Counted from the first letter of the stretch, positions 28,328 through 38,019 are shown. The stretch: 64,000 bases of DNA from Acidimicrobiia bacterium (GCA_027494115.1 JAOSJL010000001.1:2023218-2087217); one strand, 5' to 3'. A program made the numbers and translations. Notes: a model not told the origin generated them from the sequence alone.

Positions 28328-29929
28328 TCAGGAGGCGAGCCAGATCTGGAACAGCCTCACCTGGTTGTTGGCAACCGGAATGCCCGGATCGCCATCAGGG
28401 AGATCCCAGTCGCCGACGTCCTGGAGACTCTCCTGATAGCCCACGATCCACGTCGTGTGTCGCAACCAGAGGTAAGGGAGGTCCGCGTTGAGGCGTTCCG
28501 CCACGGTGCGGTACGCGGCCTTGCGTGTCTCGAGGTCGTCGGTGGCGCGTCCGGCGTAGAGGGCTTCGTCGATCACGGGATCTCGGTTGCGGGCGAAGTT
28601 CACGGCGACCGGTCCTTCGGTGTTCTGGGAGAACCACCAGTGGGATTCGCCGTCGGGGTCGGGTGAGTTGAACTGACGCCAGACGAGGGCGTCGAAGTTG
28701 CCGGCGATGACGTCGGTGATCAGCGTCGCCTGCTCTGTGGTGGTCGTCTCGACGTCGATCCCGAGGTCGCGCCACTGCTCGGCGATGATCTCCTGTGTCT
28801 GTTTGGCCTCGGGTGTCGACGTGGTGCCGAGAGTGAGGCTGACCGTCTCACCCGTCTCGGCTTCGTACTCACCGAGCAACTCGCGCGCGCGTTCGGGATC
28901 GTGATCGGGGAACTCGAGACCGTCGGGATGCCACCGCGACTCGGGCGGCCACGGACTATCGGCGAGTCGGATGAGGCCGCTCTCGTCGGTGATCGTCGCC
29001 CACGCCTCGCGATCCATGCCCACAGCAAGCGCTTCGCGGACTCGGATGTCGTCGAGGGGCGGTTTCGACGTGTTCAGCATGATCATGCTCTCGTCGGAGG
29101 CGAAGCTGGCGAGCGACCCCAAGTCCGGGTTCTCCTGGATCGTCACCACATCGCCGTCGTCCTGTGACGCCGTGAGGTCGACCTCTCCTGTCTCGAGAGC
29201 CTGAACTCTCTGAACCGTGTCGGGCACGATCCGGAAGGTGATCCCGTCGAGGTATGGGTACGGGTCGCGCCAGTAGTTCTCGTTGCGCACGACGACGGTC
29301 TGCGCGTCGAGCGTTCGTTCCTTCAGAACGAACGGTCCGCTCCCGACCGGAGCCTGCGGGTCGGAGTCGGGGTCGCCGAGCCATTCGGGATCGCCGATGT
29401 AGCCGGGTTGGCCGGCGAAGAAGAGCGGAAGGGTGGCCCAGGACCGGTCGGTCGACAACTTCAACGTGAGATCGTCGACGATCTCGGGTTCGGCGAGCCC
29501 GCGCATCACGGGTCCGGTGAGCGGTGAGGCCAGGACCGCGTCGAGGTTGAACTTCACGGCTTCCGCATCGACGGGATTGCCCGAGGAGAACGTCACGTCG
29601 GGGCGCAGGTTCAGAGTCCACTCGGTGAAGTCATCATTGGGGGTCATCGACTCCGCGAGGAACGGCCCCACGTTCTCCTCCGCGTCAACGGTCATCAGGG
29701 GCTCCAGCATGGACAACGCCATCTGAGTCGTGGCGGGCGACCACTGACTGGTCGACGGATTGAATCCGTCGCTTTCTGCGTCGACCGCGATGGTGATCTC
29801 CCCGCCGGGCTGCGGCGGCCCGGACGCGGCGCCCGAGCTCTCCGACTCTCCACCACCGCCACATGCGGTCGTGAAGAGGGCGAGCGTGACTCCGACGCTC
29901 AACAGTCGCTGCACCTTGTGTGGATTCAT
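28328..29929 (-). CDS. Extracellular solute-binding lipoprotein, family 5 (second paralogue)
   Basis: About 533 residues. It starts MNPHKVQRLLSVGVTLALF and ends its signal with TTACGGGG, a lipobox. The start ATG 29929 has a GGGGGAAGAAG site. Its body parallels the 23472-25085 protein block by block (FNPSTSQWSPATTQMALSML, FLAESMTP, WTLNLRPDVTFSSGNPVDAE, GSGPFVLKE, VRNENYW), so the two are ancient duplicates. No permease gene is next to it, so it probably delivers ligand to the importer encoded at 19.3-23.4 kb. It is convergent with cysNC over 53 bases, in which I see no strong terminator. Confidence 0.9.
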   Translation of the reverse strand: MNPHKVQRLLSVGVTLALFTTACGGGGESESSGAASGPPQPGGEITIAVDAESDGFNPSTSQWSPATTQMALSMLEPLMTVDAEENVGPFLAESMTPNDDFTEWTLNLRPDVTFSSGNPVDAEAVKFNLDAVLASPLTGPVMRGLAEPEIVDDLTLKLSTDRSWATLPLFFAGQPGYIGDPEWLGDPDSDPQAPVGSGPFVLKERTLDAQTVVVRNENYWRDPYPYLDGITFRIVPDTVQRVQALETGEVDLTASQDDGDVVTIQENPDLGSLASFASDESMIMLNTSKPPLDDIRVREALAVGMDREAWATITDESGLIRLADSPWPPESRWHPDGLEFPDHDPERARELLGEYEAETGETVSLTLGTTSTPEAKQTQEIIAEQWRDLGIDVETTTTEQATLITDVIAGNFDALVWRQFNSPDPDGESHWWFSQNTEGPVAVNFARNRDPVIDEALYAGRATDDLETRKAAYRTVAERLNADLPYLWLRHTTWIVGYQESLQDVGDWDLPDGDPGIPVANNQVRLFQIWLAS

Positions 29930-30011
29930 CTTCTTCCCCCGGCCGCTTTCGATCGGGGGTGGGCCCCCGAATTCACGAGCGAGAGGCACGGTATCCCGTA
30001 CCGTCGCGCGC

Positions 30012-30425
30012 GTGGGAGCAGACCTGAGGGTGACGTCGTCGCTGGTCATTCCGGAGGCCGAACTGACGTGGCGATCAACTCGGTCGGGCGGTCCGGGTGG
30101 TCAGCACGCCAATACGTCGGACACGCGTGTCGAGGTGGTCTTTGACGTCGAGAGCTCCCGGGTGCTCGGGCCGCGTCAACGAGCGCGGATTCTGGAGCGC
30201 CTCGGCCCGACCGTGCGTGCGTCGGCCGCCGACACGCGCTCACAGGCCCGGAACCGCGAGATCGCACGTGCGCGCCTGGCAGATCGAATCGGCGCGGCGC
30301 TGCGAACACCCGCCCGGCGTCGGGCGACCCGACCCACCCGCGCGGCGGAGCGTCGCCGACGCGAGGCGAAGAAGCGCAGGTCGGATATCAAGCGCAGCCG
30401 TCGCCGGCCGGCCATCGAGGACTGA
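30012..30425 (+). CDS. arfB: Alternative ribosome-rescue factor, ArfB/RF1-domain peptidyl-tRNA hydrolase
   Basis: A 137-residue protein with the catalytic GGQ motif (SGGPGGQHANTSDTRVEV, GGQ at residues 29-31). It releases peptides from stalled ribosomes. The C-terminus is very basic (RRRREAKKRRSDIKRSRRRP), as needed to enter the empty mRNA channel of the ribosome. I start it at GTG 30012 (VGADLRVTSSLVIPEAELTW). Longer frames run into the promoter region of the divergent binding-protein gene. Confidence 0.92.
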   Translation: MGADLRVTSSLVIPEAELTWRSTRSGGPGGQHANTSDTRVEVVFDVESSRVLGPRQRARILERLGPTVRASAADTRSQARNREIARARLADRIGAALRTPARRRATRPTRAAERRRREAKKRRSDIKRSRRRPAIED

Positions 30426-30463
30426 GTCCGCCCCGTGACCGGCGGGCTGGGATCTGCCTGCTG

Positions 30464-31753
30464 TCAGCCCGACGCGGCCCTCTGCGACGGCTGAGTGTCC
30501 GTGGCTGAGAGCCCGTCGAGGTATCGGGAATACTCGAAGAGGAGGAAGCGGGTGATCCCCGCGACGACGTGGCCAGTTCGAACCGACCAGAACACGTCGA
30601 AGGCGTGCTGTCCACCGGGAAGTTCGGCGTAGACCACAGGATCCTCCATGGTCTGGCGTGCGGTCTGGACGAAACGTCGGGTCTCCGTGACGGGCAGAAG
30701 GACGTCCTTGTCGCCGTGCACGATGAACATCGGTGGCGAGTCGGACCGCAACCACGCGGCCGGTGAGGCGTCGCGGTAGAGGTCGGGCGCCTCCTCGCGG
30801 GTTGCCCTCATCACGACGCGGGTGAAGAAGCGGTCGAAACCCTTCCCCCATTTCTCGTCCTCGAACCCGCGGACGTCGAAGAGCCCGTACATGGGAACAC
30901 CGGCCTGGATGCTCGTGTCCGCTTCTTCGAAACCCGGCTGGAAACGTTCTTCGTTGCCGGTGAGCGTCATCAGAGCGGAGAGGTGGCCGCCGGCGGAACC
31001 GCCGGTTGCCACGACGAAGCCGGGATCGCCTCCGTACTCGGCGATGTGTTCGCGGATCCACGCGAGCGCCCGTTTGACGTCGATCAGGTGATCGGGGAAC
31101 GCCACCTTCGGGCTGAGCCGGTAGTTGGCAGCCACGCACACCCAACCGCGTGAGGCCAGGTAGCGCATGAGTGGCTGTGCCTGCTGCTGTTTGCTCCCGA
31201 CCGTCCAGCCACCTCCGTGGATCTGGAGCAGGACCGGCGCGTTTTCCACGGTGCCCTTGGGCCTGTAGACGTCGAGGCTGTTGCGCCGCCCGGCCGGCCC
31301 GTAGCTCAGGTTCCGGATCGCTTCCACGTCTCTCTCGGTGAAGAGTAGAGGGAGCAGCAGATGACGCCACCCGAGTGCATCGGTGACGTGCCCGGCGATC
31401 TCAGGTCTGATCCGCGTCCGGTAGTCGTCTCCGAGAGCGCTACTCAGTGCCCGTTCGACCACGGCGTGGGTGCGGCCCGACTGCCGCATCAGCAGGAGCA
31501 GCCCCGCCCACGACGCCAGGGTGATGGCGAGCCCGAGCCATCCCGGCCATGCGTCGAACGCACCCAGGTACGCGAAGATCGCTGTCGCGACCGCCTGCCA
31601 CGCGATGTGGAACGCCGCCATCTCGATGGTGATCCAACTGGCGAAGAAGCTCGGAACCACCGCGACCATGTGTCGCCGCGTCGGAATGTAGGCGTTCAGC
31701 GTGAAGCTCGCTCCGACGAGCGTGACCGCGAGGTAGATCCAGGACCAGTTCAC
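30464..31753 (-). CDS. Membrane-anchored alpha/beta hydrolase, hormone-sensitive-lipase/esterase type
   Basis: About 429 residues. The first 95 residues hold three to four membrane segments (IYLAVTLVGASFTLNAY, AVVPSFFASWITIEMAAFHI, GWLGLAITLASWAGLLLLM). A cytoplasmic or membrane-facing alpha/beta hydrolase domain follows, with the oxyanion motif HGGGW, the nucleophile elbow GGSAGGH, and late FIVHGDKDVLLPV and GGQHAFDVF carrying acid and His. The start GTG 31753 overlaps the stop of the upstream hydrolase (GTGA), so the two are translationally coupled. The joining of a four-helix domain to an esterase suggests a lipid-like substrate taken from the bilayer. Confidence 0.85.
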   Translation of the reverse strand: MNWSWIYLAVTLVGASFTLNAYIPTRRHMVAVVPSFFASWITIEMAAFHIAWQAVATAIFAYLGAFDAWPGWLGLAITLASWAGLLLLMRQSGRTHAVVERALSSALGDDYRTRIRPEIAGHVTDALGWRHLLLPLLFTERDVEAIRNLSYGPAGRRNSLDVYRPKGTVENAPVLLQIHGGGWTVGSKQQQAQPLMRYLASRGWVCVAANYRLSPKVAFPDHLIDVKRALAWIREHIAEYGGDPGFVVATGGSAGGHLSALMTLTGNEERFQPGFEEADTSIQAGVPMYGLFDVRGFEDEKWGKGFDRFFTRVVMRATREEAPDLYRDASPAAWLRSDSPPMFIVHGDKDVLLPVTETRRFVQTARQTMEDPVVYAELPGGQHAFDVFWSVRTGHVVAGITRFLLFEYSRYLDGLSATDTQPSQRAASG

Positions 31754-32967
31754 GACTCCATTGTGCCAGCCCGGCCGCTGGTCAGTCCTCCTGGGCGAGG
31801 GGTGAGGCTGACGCCGTCGAAGGCGTCCTCGACACCGGATTCGAATCCCGTCCCCGATTCTTCCAACCCGAACGCCTCGCGCAGTTGCGCCACGAGGAAG
31901 TGGTTGGTGACGTCCCACGCGAGGGGTGAATCCAGGGCCTCGGGTTGGCATCCGTCCTCACCCAGGACGAGGAACTCCTCGTCGAGTGGGAGTCCGAGAT
32001 CGCGGGCGATGGCGATCACGCCACCACCTTCGGTCCCGATCTCGCAGATGTCGGTGAAGGCATTGTTGTGACCGACGCCGTCGATGACGACGAGGCGCTT
32101 CGGACCGGGAGCGCGCTCGTAGGTTGCCCGCGTGGATTCCGGATCGACCACCTGGTCGATGGCGCCGGCGATGTAGAGCGACGGGGTGTCGGGCGTCGGG
32201 ATGGCGTCCGGATCATCCGCGGTGCCGCCGGCGCCCGCGAGCGGTACATAGGTGACCACGTCGGGCTCACCGCCGAAGGCGATCGCCGCCGCGCCGCCGG
32301 CCGAATGACCCGTGACGGCGATCTCGTCGGTCGAGACGACGCCTTCCAGCGCGCCCTCCGCCTGCTCGTTCTCTTCCTCCATGAGGTCCACCACCTCGCG
32401 CAGGACCTCGGAATCGGTCTTGTCGCTACCGACATCCACTCCGAACTGCGCTTCGAGGCCCCGCTCCAGGTGGTCCGTGGCGGCCACGACGAAGCCCCAC
32501 GAGGCGAGATGGTCCGCCACGGCCGTGGACGTCGTGCGAAAGCCCCCGAAACCGTGGCTGAAGAGGACGAGCGGGAACGGGCCTTCCTCGCTTGCCGGGA
32601 CGTCGCGGTACGCCTCACTCGCGAACGGAGGGTTGATGTCTTCGGGAACGAACGAGAGAAACACCTCGGGAACGTTGTCGCGGATGTAGAAGACCTCTTC
32701 TTCGGCACCCTCGACGTCGGTGGGATCCGCGGGGTACCACACCTCGACCTCCCGGTCGGGGAGATCCAGCGTTGTGACCCCCGCTGCGTAGGGGCCACGT
32801 TCCGAGAACAGCGTGACGTCGCCCGACGCGTCGGTCTCGCTGTCGGATGCGGTGTCGCCGCCCCCGCTGCTTCCGCAGGCGGTCGCCGCCAGGGCCACCA
32901 GGATCGCAGCAACGAGCCAGGGGATGACCCGGAACCGAGGGCGTGGAGAGTGGTTTCTGATTCGCAT
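31750..32967 (-). CDS. Secreted lipoprotein alpha/beta hydrolase
   Basis: A 405-residue lipoprotein (signal VIPWLVAAILVALAATACGS). The hydrolase fold shows FSHGFGGFRTTSTAVADHLA, the nucleophile elbow TGHSAGG, and GVGHNNAFTD with the His. The shape recalls PAF-acetylhydrolase/chlorophyllase-like enzymes that act on ester lipids or polyester oligomers. It is first in the two-gene operon with the membrane-anchored hydrolase and divergent from the branched-chain amino-acid-type importer. A related lipoprotein hydrolase lies at 61701. Confidence 0.85.
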   Translation of the reverse strand: MRIRNHSPRPRFRVIPWLVAAILVALAATACGSSGGGDTASDSETDASGDVTLFSERGPYAAGVTTLDLPDREVEVWYPADPTDVEGAEEEVFYIRDNVPEVFLSFVPEDINPPFASEAYRDVPASEEGPFPLVLFSHGFGGFRTTSTAVADHLASWGFVVAATDHLERGLEAQFGVDVGSDKTDSEVLREVVDLMEEENEQAEGALEGVVSTDEIAVTGHSAGGAAAIAFGGEPDVVTYVPLAGAGGTADDPDAIPTPDTPSLYIAGAIDQVVDPESTRATYERAPGPKRLVVIDGVGHNNAFTDICEIGTEGGGVIAIARDLGLPLDEEFLVLGEDGCQPEALDSPLAWDVTNHFLVAQLREAFGLEESGTGFESGVEDAFDGVSLTPRPGGLTSGRAGTMES

Positions 32968-33044
32968 GTGTGCTCCTCGGGGGCGGGTGACGCCACTGTG
33001 AACCTGACGCTAGGGTCAGTTCCGACGATTCCGTCAAACCTATT

Positions 33045-33062
33045 ACTCCGACGTGTTGGAGT
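33045..33062. promoter_or_regulatory. 18-bp imperfect palindrome upstream of the Liv-type operon
   Basis: ACTCCGACGTGTTGGAGT has 8-bp arms that match in seven positions around a 2-bp centre. It sits 20 bases before the start of the binding-protein gene and overlaps a TATTAC that could be the -10 box. The size and symmetry suit a TetR-family operator, and a TetR gene lies at the end of this operon. Confidence 0.4.
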
Positions 33063-33082
33063 GTGCGTGACGGGGGGAACCG

Positions 33083-34363
33083 ATGCGCAGAGGACTGTGG
33101 GTGGGGCTCGCGGTGCTGGCTCTGGTGGCGGCGGCGTGTTCGAACTCCGAGTCGGATGGTGGCAACGAGCAGGGTGGGGAAGACGGCGGTGGTGAACAGA
33201 CCGCCGTCGACCAGCCCGGAGTGAGCGATTCGGAGATTGCCGTGGGTGTGGTCGCGTCCACGACGAATCCGATCGGTGGAAACTACGGAACGATCGCAGA
33301 TGGGATCCGCGCCTACTTCGAGAAGGTCAATTCGGAGGGCGGTGTGTATGACCGCGACATGGTCATCGGCTCCGAGCGTGACGATCAGCTCGCCAACAAC
33401 CAGGCGGAGGTACAGGCACTCCTCACCCAGGACGACGTTTTCGCGGCCTTCGTAGCAACTCTTTCCTTTACAGGAGCCGATCTCCTCGCCGAGTCCGGCA
33501 CGCCCACGTTCGGATGGAACATCAATCCGGAGTTCTCCGGACCGGAGAACTTCTTCGGCGAACGCGGCTCGAGCCTGTGCTTCGGCTGTCCTGACCCGCT
33601 GCTGCCATTCGTCGCCCAGGAGCTCGGTGTCGACAAGGTCGGGACGCTCGCTTACAACGTGCCGCAGTCAGCCGAGTGCGCGGATGGTGTCGTAGCCTCG
33701 TTCGAGGAGTGGCCCACCGCCGAGGTGGCGTTCGTCGACACGAGCCTCCAGTACGGCACGACCGACTACAGCGCGGATGTCACCAGGATGAAGAACGAGG
33801 GGGTCGAGCTCGTCGAGCCGTGTATGGACTTCAACGGCGTCAACGCCCTTCTCCAGGAGATGCGTCGCCAGGACTACGAACCGACCATGTACCTGCCGAA
33901 CTCCTACAACCACGATTTCATCGCCGAGTACGCCGATCTCTACGAGGGGTCGATCGTGCTCACGGCGTTCGCCCCCTTCGAGACCGAGGACCCACCCCAG
34001 GGTCTCGAGGACTTCCTCACCTGGATGGACAACATCGGTGCCGCACCCACCGAACCGGCGGTCGCGGGTTGGGTCGGCGCCCAGCAGTTGGTGAACGCCA
34101 TCGATGCAACCGGGCCTGACTTCACCCAGCAGAAGGTGATCGACTGGATCAACCAGTCCGACGAGTTCACCGCCGACGGACTGCTGTCGGGAATCCTGTG
34201 GCCCGACCAGCACGACGAGTTGAACCCGAACGACGACTGCGACGCTCTCAGCGAGGTCGTCGACGGCGGGTTTCGACCACACCCCGACTTCACCGAACCC
34301 GGCAAGCCGTTCATGTGCTTCCCCCGGGAGATGGACGAGCTCGAGGAGCCGACGTTCCGGTAG
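33083..34363 (+). CDS. Branched-chain amino-acid-type ABC transporter substrate-binding lipoprotein
   Basis: A 426-residue binding protein with lipobox signal LAVLALVAAACSNS and a family 6 periplasmic-binding fold (SEIAVGVVASTTNPIGGNYG, then IRAYFEKVNSEGGVYDRDMV). It is the first gene of a Liv-type operon. The start ATG 33083 has GGGGGG 6 bases upstream. Such proteins bind many ligands besides amino acids, including amides, urea and aromatic or steroid acids, so the ligand is open. The neighbouring lipid genes make a non-amino-acid ligand possible. Confidence 0.9.
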   Translation: MRRGLWVGLAVLALVAAACSNSESDGGNEQGGEDGGGEQTAVDQPGVSDSEIAVGVVASTTNPIGGNYGTIADGIRAYFEKVNSEGGVYDRDMVIGSERDDQLANNQAEVQALLTQDDVFAAFVATLSFTGADLLAESGTPTFGWNINPEFSGPENFFGERGSSLCFGCPDPLLPFVAQELGVDKVGTLAYNVPQSAECADGVVASFEEWPTAEVAFVDTSLQYGTTDYSADVTRMKNEGVELVEPCMDFNGVNALLQEMRRQDYEPTMYLPNSYNHDFIAEYADLYEGSIVLTAFAPFETEDPPQGLEDFLTWMDNIGAAPTEPAVAGWVGAQQLVNAIDATGPDFTQQKVIDWINQSDEFTADGLLSGILWPDQHDELNPNDDCDALSEVVDGGFRPHPDFTEPGKPFMCFPREMDELEEPTFR

Positions 34364-34435
34364 GCGGGGAACCCGGGCGATCACAGCGCGGCCCCCGACT
34401 GACGTGACTTCGGACCCAGCGGAAAAGCGACGACG

Positions 34436-36479
34436 GTGACCGAGTTCCTCGAGTTCGCCATCCGCGGGATCCCCGTCGGCTGCGTGTTCGCTCTGATGGC
34501 GGTCGGCGTCGTTCTCGTCTACAAGACCGCCGGGGTGCTGAACCTGGCGTTCGCCGCCCAGGCGTTCACCTCGGCAGCCGTCTACTTCCAGCTCCGCAAG
34601 GTCTGGGACTGGCCGAACGTCCCCGCCTTCCTCGTGGCGGTGGTCGTCGTGGCTCCCGCGATCGGGTTCCTCCTCGACCGGTACCTGTTCCGTCACCTGC
34701 GGTCGGCGCCCGCGATCGCAAGGCTCATCACGTCGCTCGGCCTCCTCGTCGCCATCCCCGAAATCGTGAAGATCCTGTTCTTTTCACCGGATGCCTACAT
34801 TGCGGGTGGCGCACGATTCAACAGCTTCGGCCCGCCCACCATCGCACCGAATCCAGGTCGGATCTACAAGTTCTCGATTCCGGGCCTGGGCGACTACGCG
34901 CTCGACGGCAATCAAGTCGCGACGATCGTGATCACGGTTGTCGTGGTCGTGGGGCTCACGCTCGTGTTCCGCTATACGCAGGTGGGTCTGCGCATGAGAG
35001 CGGTCGTGGAGAGCCCGCGGTTGACGCAGTTGCACGGCATCAACGCCGATCGTGTGAGCTCGGTGGCGTGGATGCTGTCGAGCTTCATCGCCGGGCTGGC
35101 CGGAGTGCTCCTGGCTCCGTTGTTCGGAGGGGGTCGCCTCCGAGAACTACCTCACGCTCCTCGTCGCGGCCCTCGCTGCGGCCGTCTTCGCCGGCTTGAC
35201 CAGCATTCCGATGGCGTTCGCCGGAGGCCTTCTTCTCGGCACGACACAAGCGGTTCTGTCCGGCTACCTCCCGCTCAACAGCGTGTTCACCGCCGGAGTG
35301 CGTCCCGCGCTGCCGTTCTTCGCGCTGTTCGCGCTGCTCCTGTTCTGGCCGTTGCTGCGGCGCGGCCGCGAGGCCGCCGACCCGCTCGCCGGCGTCGATC
35401 CGCCTCCACCGGGCCTCGCCGCGCGCACTCGCAGCCGCACCATGACCCTCGCGATCCGGATCCTCGGCATCTGCGTCGGCGTCGGGTTCGTTCTCGTCTC
35501 ACTCTTCGGTCTCGACAGCTTCTGGCTCCTGCTGATGACCCAGGCGCTCGTGTTCGCGACGATCTTCCTGTCGATCACCGTCATTACGGGGATGGGGGGG
35601 CAGGTGTCGCTGTGCCAGGCGACGTTCGCCGCCGTGGGAGCGTTCACGACCGGCCAGCTCGTGGAGCGCTTCGGCATGAGCGTACTGCTCACCATGGTGA
35701 TCGGTGCCGCTCTCGCCGCCGCTGTCGGCGCCGTGTTGGCGCTTCCCGCGCTACGCCTCGGAGGTGTCTATCTGGCGCTCGCCACGCTGGCGTTCGCGCT
35801 GGCCTTCGAGAGCGTTCTGCTCCCGCTCGATTGGGTAGGGGCGGGGACGTCCGGTCTTCCGGTGCCCCGACCGGTCGTGGGCCCGATCGATTTCGCCGAC
35901 GAACGCGCCTTCTTCCTGCTGTGCCTGGTGGTGCTGGGGCTCGTCGCCACCTTTGTGACACTGCTTCGCCGCGGCACCACGGGACGGTTTCTCGATGCCA
36001 TCCGCGGCAGCGAGCCTGCCGCCGCCTCGATCGGGATCAACCCGTTCCGGTCGAAGGTCGTGGCCTTCGCCGTCTCCGCCGGGATCGCGGGACTCGGCGG
36101 TTCGCTGCTCGCCATGCTCCAGGGACAGGCGAATCCCTTGTCGTTCGCGACGTTCTTCGGTCTGTTCTGGGTCGTGATCGTCTCGACGCTCGGTACCCGC
36201 ACGATCGAGGGAGCCGTGTACGCCGGCTTCGCGCTCGTGCTCGTCCCCGAGATCCTGGAGGGGATCGGCGTGCCCGCCAGCTTCAATTTCGTCCTCTTCG
36301 GGCTCGGTGCACTGACATACGCGCGTCACACGGAGGGCATCGTCGAGTTCCAGAGCCGAAGGATCGTGGGTGCGATCGACCGCCTCTTCGGATTCGGCGG
36401 AGGCGAGGCCGATACCTCCGGCGGCAACCAGGAGGACGATCTCGTCGCGTCCGACGTGGAAGCGGCGGTGAACCCGTGA
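34436..36479 (+). CDS. LivH-LivM fused ABC permease (frameshifted in this sequence)
   Basis: About 680 residues corrected. The N-terminal half is LivH-like (IRGIPVGCVFALMAVGVVLV, VLNLAFAAQAFTSAAVYF, SSFIAGLAGVLLAPLFG). The C-terminal half is LivM-like (FLSITVITGMGGQVSLCQAT, VYLALATLAFALAFESVLLP, SKVVAFAVSAGIAGLGGSLL). The frame breaks in the LivH half at the G run 35129-35133, where one base is probably extra. LAPLFGG then continues as VASENYLTLLVAALAAAVFA. Between the halves there is no stop or separate start, only a short linker (REAADPLAGVDPPPPG). So both permeases are made as one chain. The end overlaps livG (GTGA). Confidence 0.87.
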
Positions 36480-37234
36480 CGCTGCTCGACGCACGCTCGA
36501 TCACGATGCGCTTCTCGGGAATCATCGCCCTCGACGATGTGTCGATCACCGTCGACAGCGGTGAGTTGGTCGGTCTGATCGGTCCGAACGGGGCGGGGAA
36601 GACCACGTTTTTCAACTGCATCAGTGGGCTGTTGCGGCCGACGAGCGGGCGTGTGGTCTTCCAGGGCACCGACATCACGCGCATGCCGGTGTACGGGCGC
36701 GCGCGGAAGGGAATCGCACGGACCTTCCAGCGGACGGAGCTCTTCGGCGGGATGACCGTCCGAGACCACTTCCTCGTCGCCGAGCGGGCCCACAACAGGC
36801 GTGGCGGGCTTCTCAAGGACGTTCTCAACCGGGGCGCACCGGACGCAGACGAGACGAGGCGCGCGAACTCGACACTCGAGTTGCTGGATCTCACCGGCGA
36901 CGCCGACCGCCCGATCGAGGCGCTGAGCCTCGGACGCGGTCGTCTCGTCGAACTGGGCCGCGCGCTGATGACCGAACCCGCTCTTCTGCTCCTCGACGAA
37001 CCCTCGTCGGGCCTCGACACCCAGGAAACGCACGAGATGGGAGAGCTTCTTCGTCACGTTCAGCGCGAGAAAGGCACAGCGATCCTGCTCGTGGAACACG
37101 ACGTCGAGATGGTGCGTCGCTTCACCGACCGGCTCTACGTACTCGATTTCGGGACGCTCATCGCGTCGGGGAGCACGGAGTCGGTGATGCACGACGCCGA
37201 CGTGCAGAAGGCCTATTTCGGAGACCTCGTATGA
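36476..37234 (+). CDS. livG: Branched-chain amino-acid-type ABC transporter ATPase LivG
   Basis: A 252-residue ATPase with Walker A GPNGAGKTT, the LivG-type segment GIARTFQRTELFGGMTVRDH, a signature that reads LSLGRGRLVELGRAL in place of LSGGQQ, and Walker B with following segment LLLLDEPSSGLD. The variant signature is common in LivG proteins. GTG 36476 overlaps the upstream stop, and its own stop overlaps livF, so the three genes are tightly coupled. Confidence 0.93.
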   Translation: MTLLDARSITMRFSGIIALDDVSITVDSGELVGLIGPNGAGKTTFFNCISGLLRPTSGRVVFQGTDITRMPVYGRARKGIARTFQRTELFGGMTVRDHFLVAERAHNRRGGLLKDVLNRGAPDADETRRANSTLELLDLTGDADRPIEALSLGRGRLVELGRALMTEPALLLLDEPSSGLDTQETHEMGELLRHVQREKGTAILLVEHDVEMVRRFTDRLYVLDFGTLIASGSTESVMHDADVQKAYFGDLV

Positions 37235-38019
37235 GCGCCCGGGGAACAGCCGAAGAGGTGGCGGCCGACGCCGCAGCCGATCCCGTGCCGCCGCTGCTCG
37301 AGCTCCGGAACGTGGACGCCGGCTACGGGCCGTTTCGCGCCGTCTTCGATGTGTCGCTCTCCGTGCACGAAGGTCGGGCCCTCGCCCTCCTGGGCGCCAA
37401 CGGCGCCGGCAAGACGACGCTCGCGCGGGTGTGTTCGGGGCTCGTCCGCCCCAGCGCCGGAGGCGTCTATCTGGACGGGGTCGACATCACCGGCGTGGCG
37501 CCCTACCAGGTGGCACGTTCGGGCGTCATTCAGGCGCCCGAGGGCCGGTCGGTCTTCGCGACCCTGTCCGTCGAGGAGAACCTCACTCTCGCGTTTCGGC
37601 GCGATCTCGGACGTTCGGGAACAGACGAGGCCATTCAAAAGGCCTTCGAGGTGTTTCCCCGACTCGGTGAACGTCGCCGACAGCGCGCGGGAACACTGTC
37701 GGGCGGGGAGCAGCGGATGCTCGCCCTGGCGCGGGTGCTCGCACGACCTCCTCGACTGCTCATCGCCGACGAGCTCTCACTGGGCCTCGCCCCCATCATC
37801 GTCGACGAGGTGTACCGGACGCTCGAGACGATTCGGGACGCCGGTACGACTCTTCTCATCATCGAACAGCACGTCCACCAGGCTCTGCGTACAGCCGACG
37901 ACGTGGGTGTGTTGGTGAAGGGCCAGCTTTCCTACCAGGGCCGCGTCTCAGAGCTCGGCGACGTCACGGAGCAGTTGCTCCCGGACGCCGACGACGACTC
38001 GGGAGTACCACCGGATTGA
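37231..38019 (+). CDS. livF: Branched-chain amino-acid-type ABC transporter ATPase LivF
   Basis: A 262-residue ATPase with Walker A GANGAGKTT, the LivF-type segment QAPEGRSVFATLSVEENL, signature LSGGEQRMLALARVL, and Walker B with following segment LLIADELSLGLAP. It pairs with LivG to power the fused permease. ATG 37231 overlaps the livG stop (ATGA). The N-terminus has an Ala-rich leader of about 20 residues. The gene ends 7 bases from the convergent TetR gene. Confidence 0.94.
   Translation: MSARGTAEEVAADAAADPVPPLLELRNVDAGYGPFRAVFDVSLSVHEGRALALLGANGAGKTTLARVCSGLVRPSAGGVYLDGVDITGVAPYQVARSGVIQAPEGRSVFATLSVEENLTLAFRRDLGRSGTDEAIQKAFEVFPRLGERRRQRAGTLSGGEQRMLALARVLARPPRLLIADELSLGLAPIIVDEVYRTLETIRDAGTTLLIIEQHVHQALRTADDVGVLVKGQLSYQGRVSELGDVTEQLLPDADDDSGVPPD

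Noticed and set aside
31840..31862. A TTCGAATCC string that resembles a tRNA T-arm
   Set aside because: It lies inside a confidently read hydrolase gene (encoding part of EESGTGFESGVEDAF on the minus strand), and no matching acceptor, D-arm or anticodon stem is present around it.
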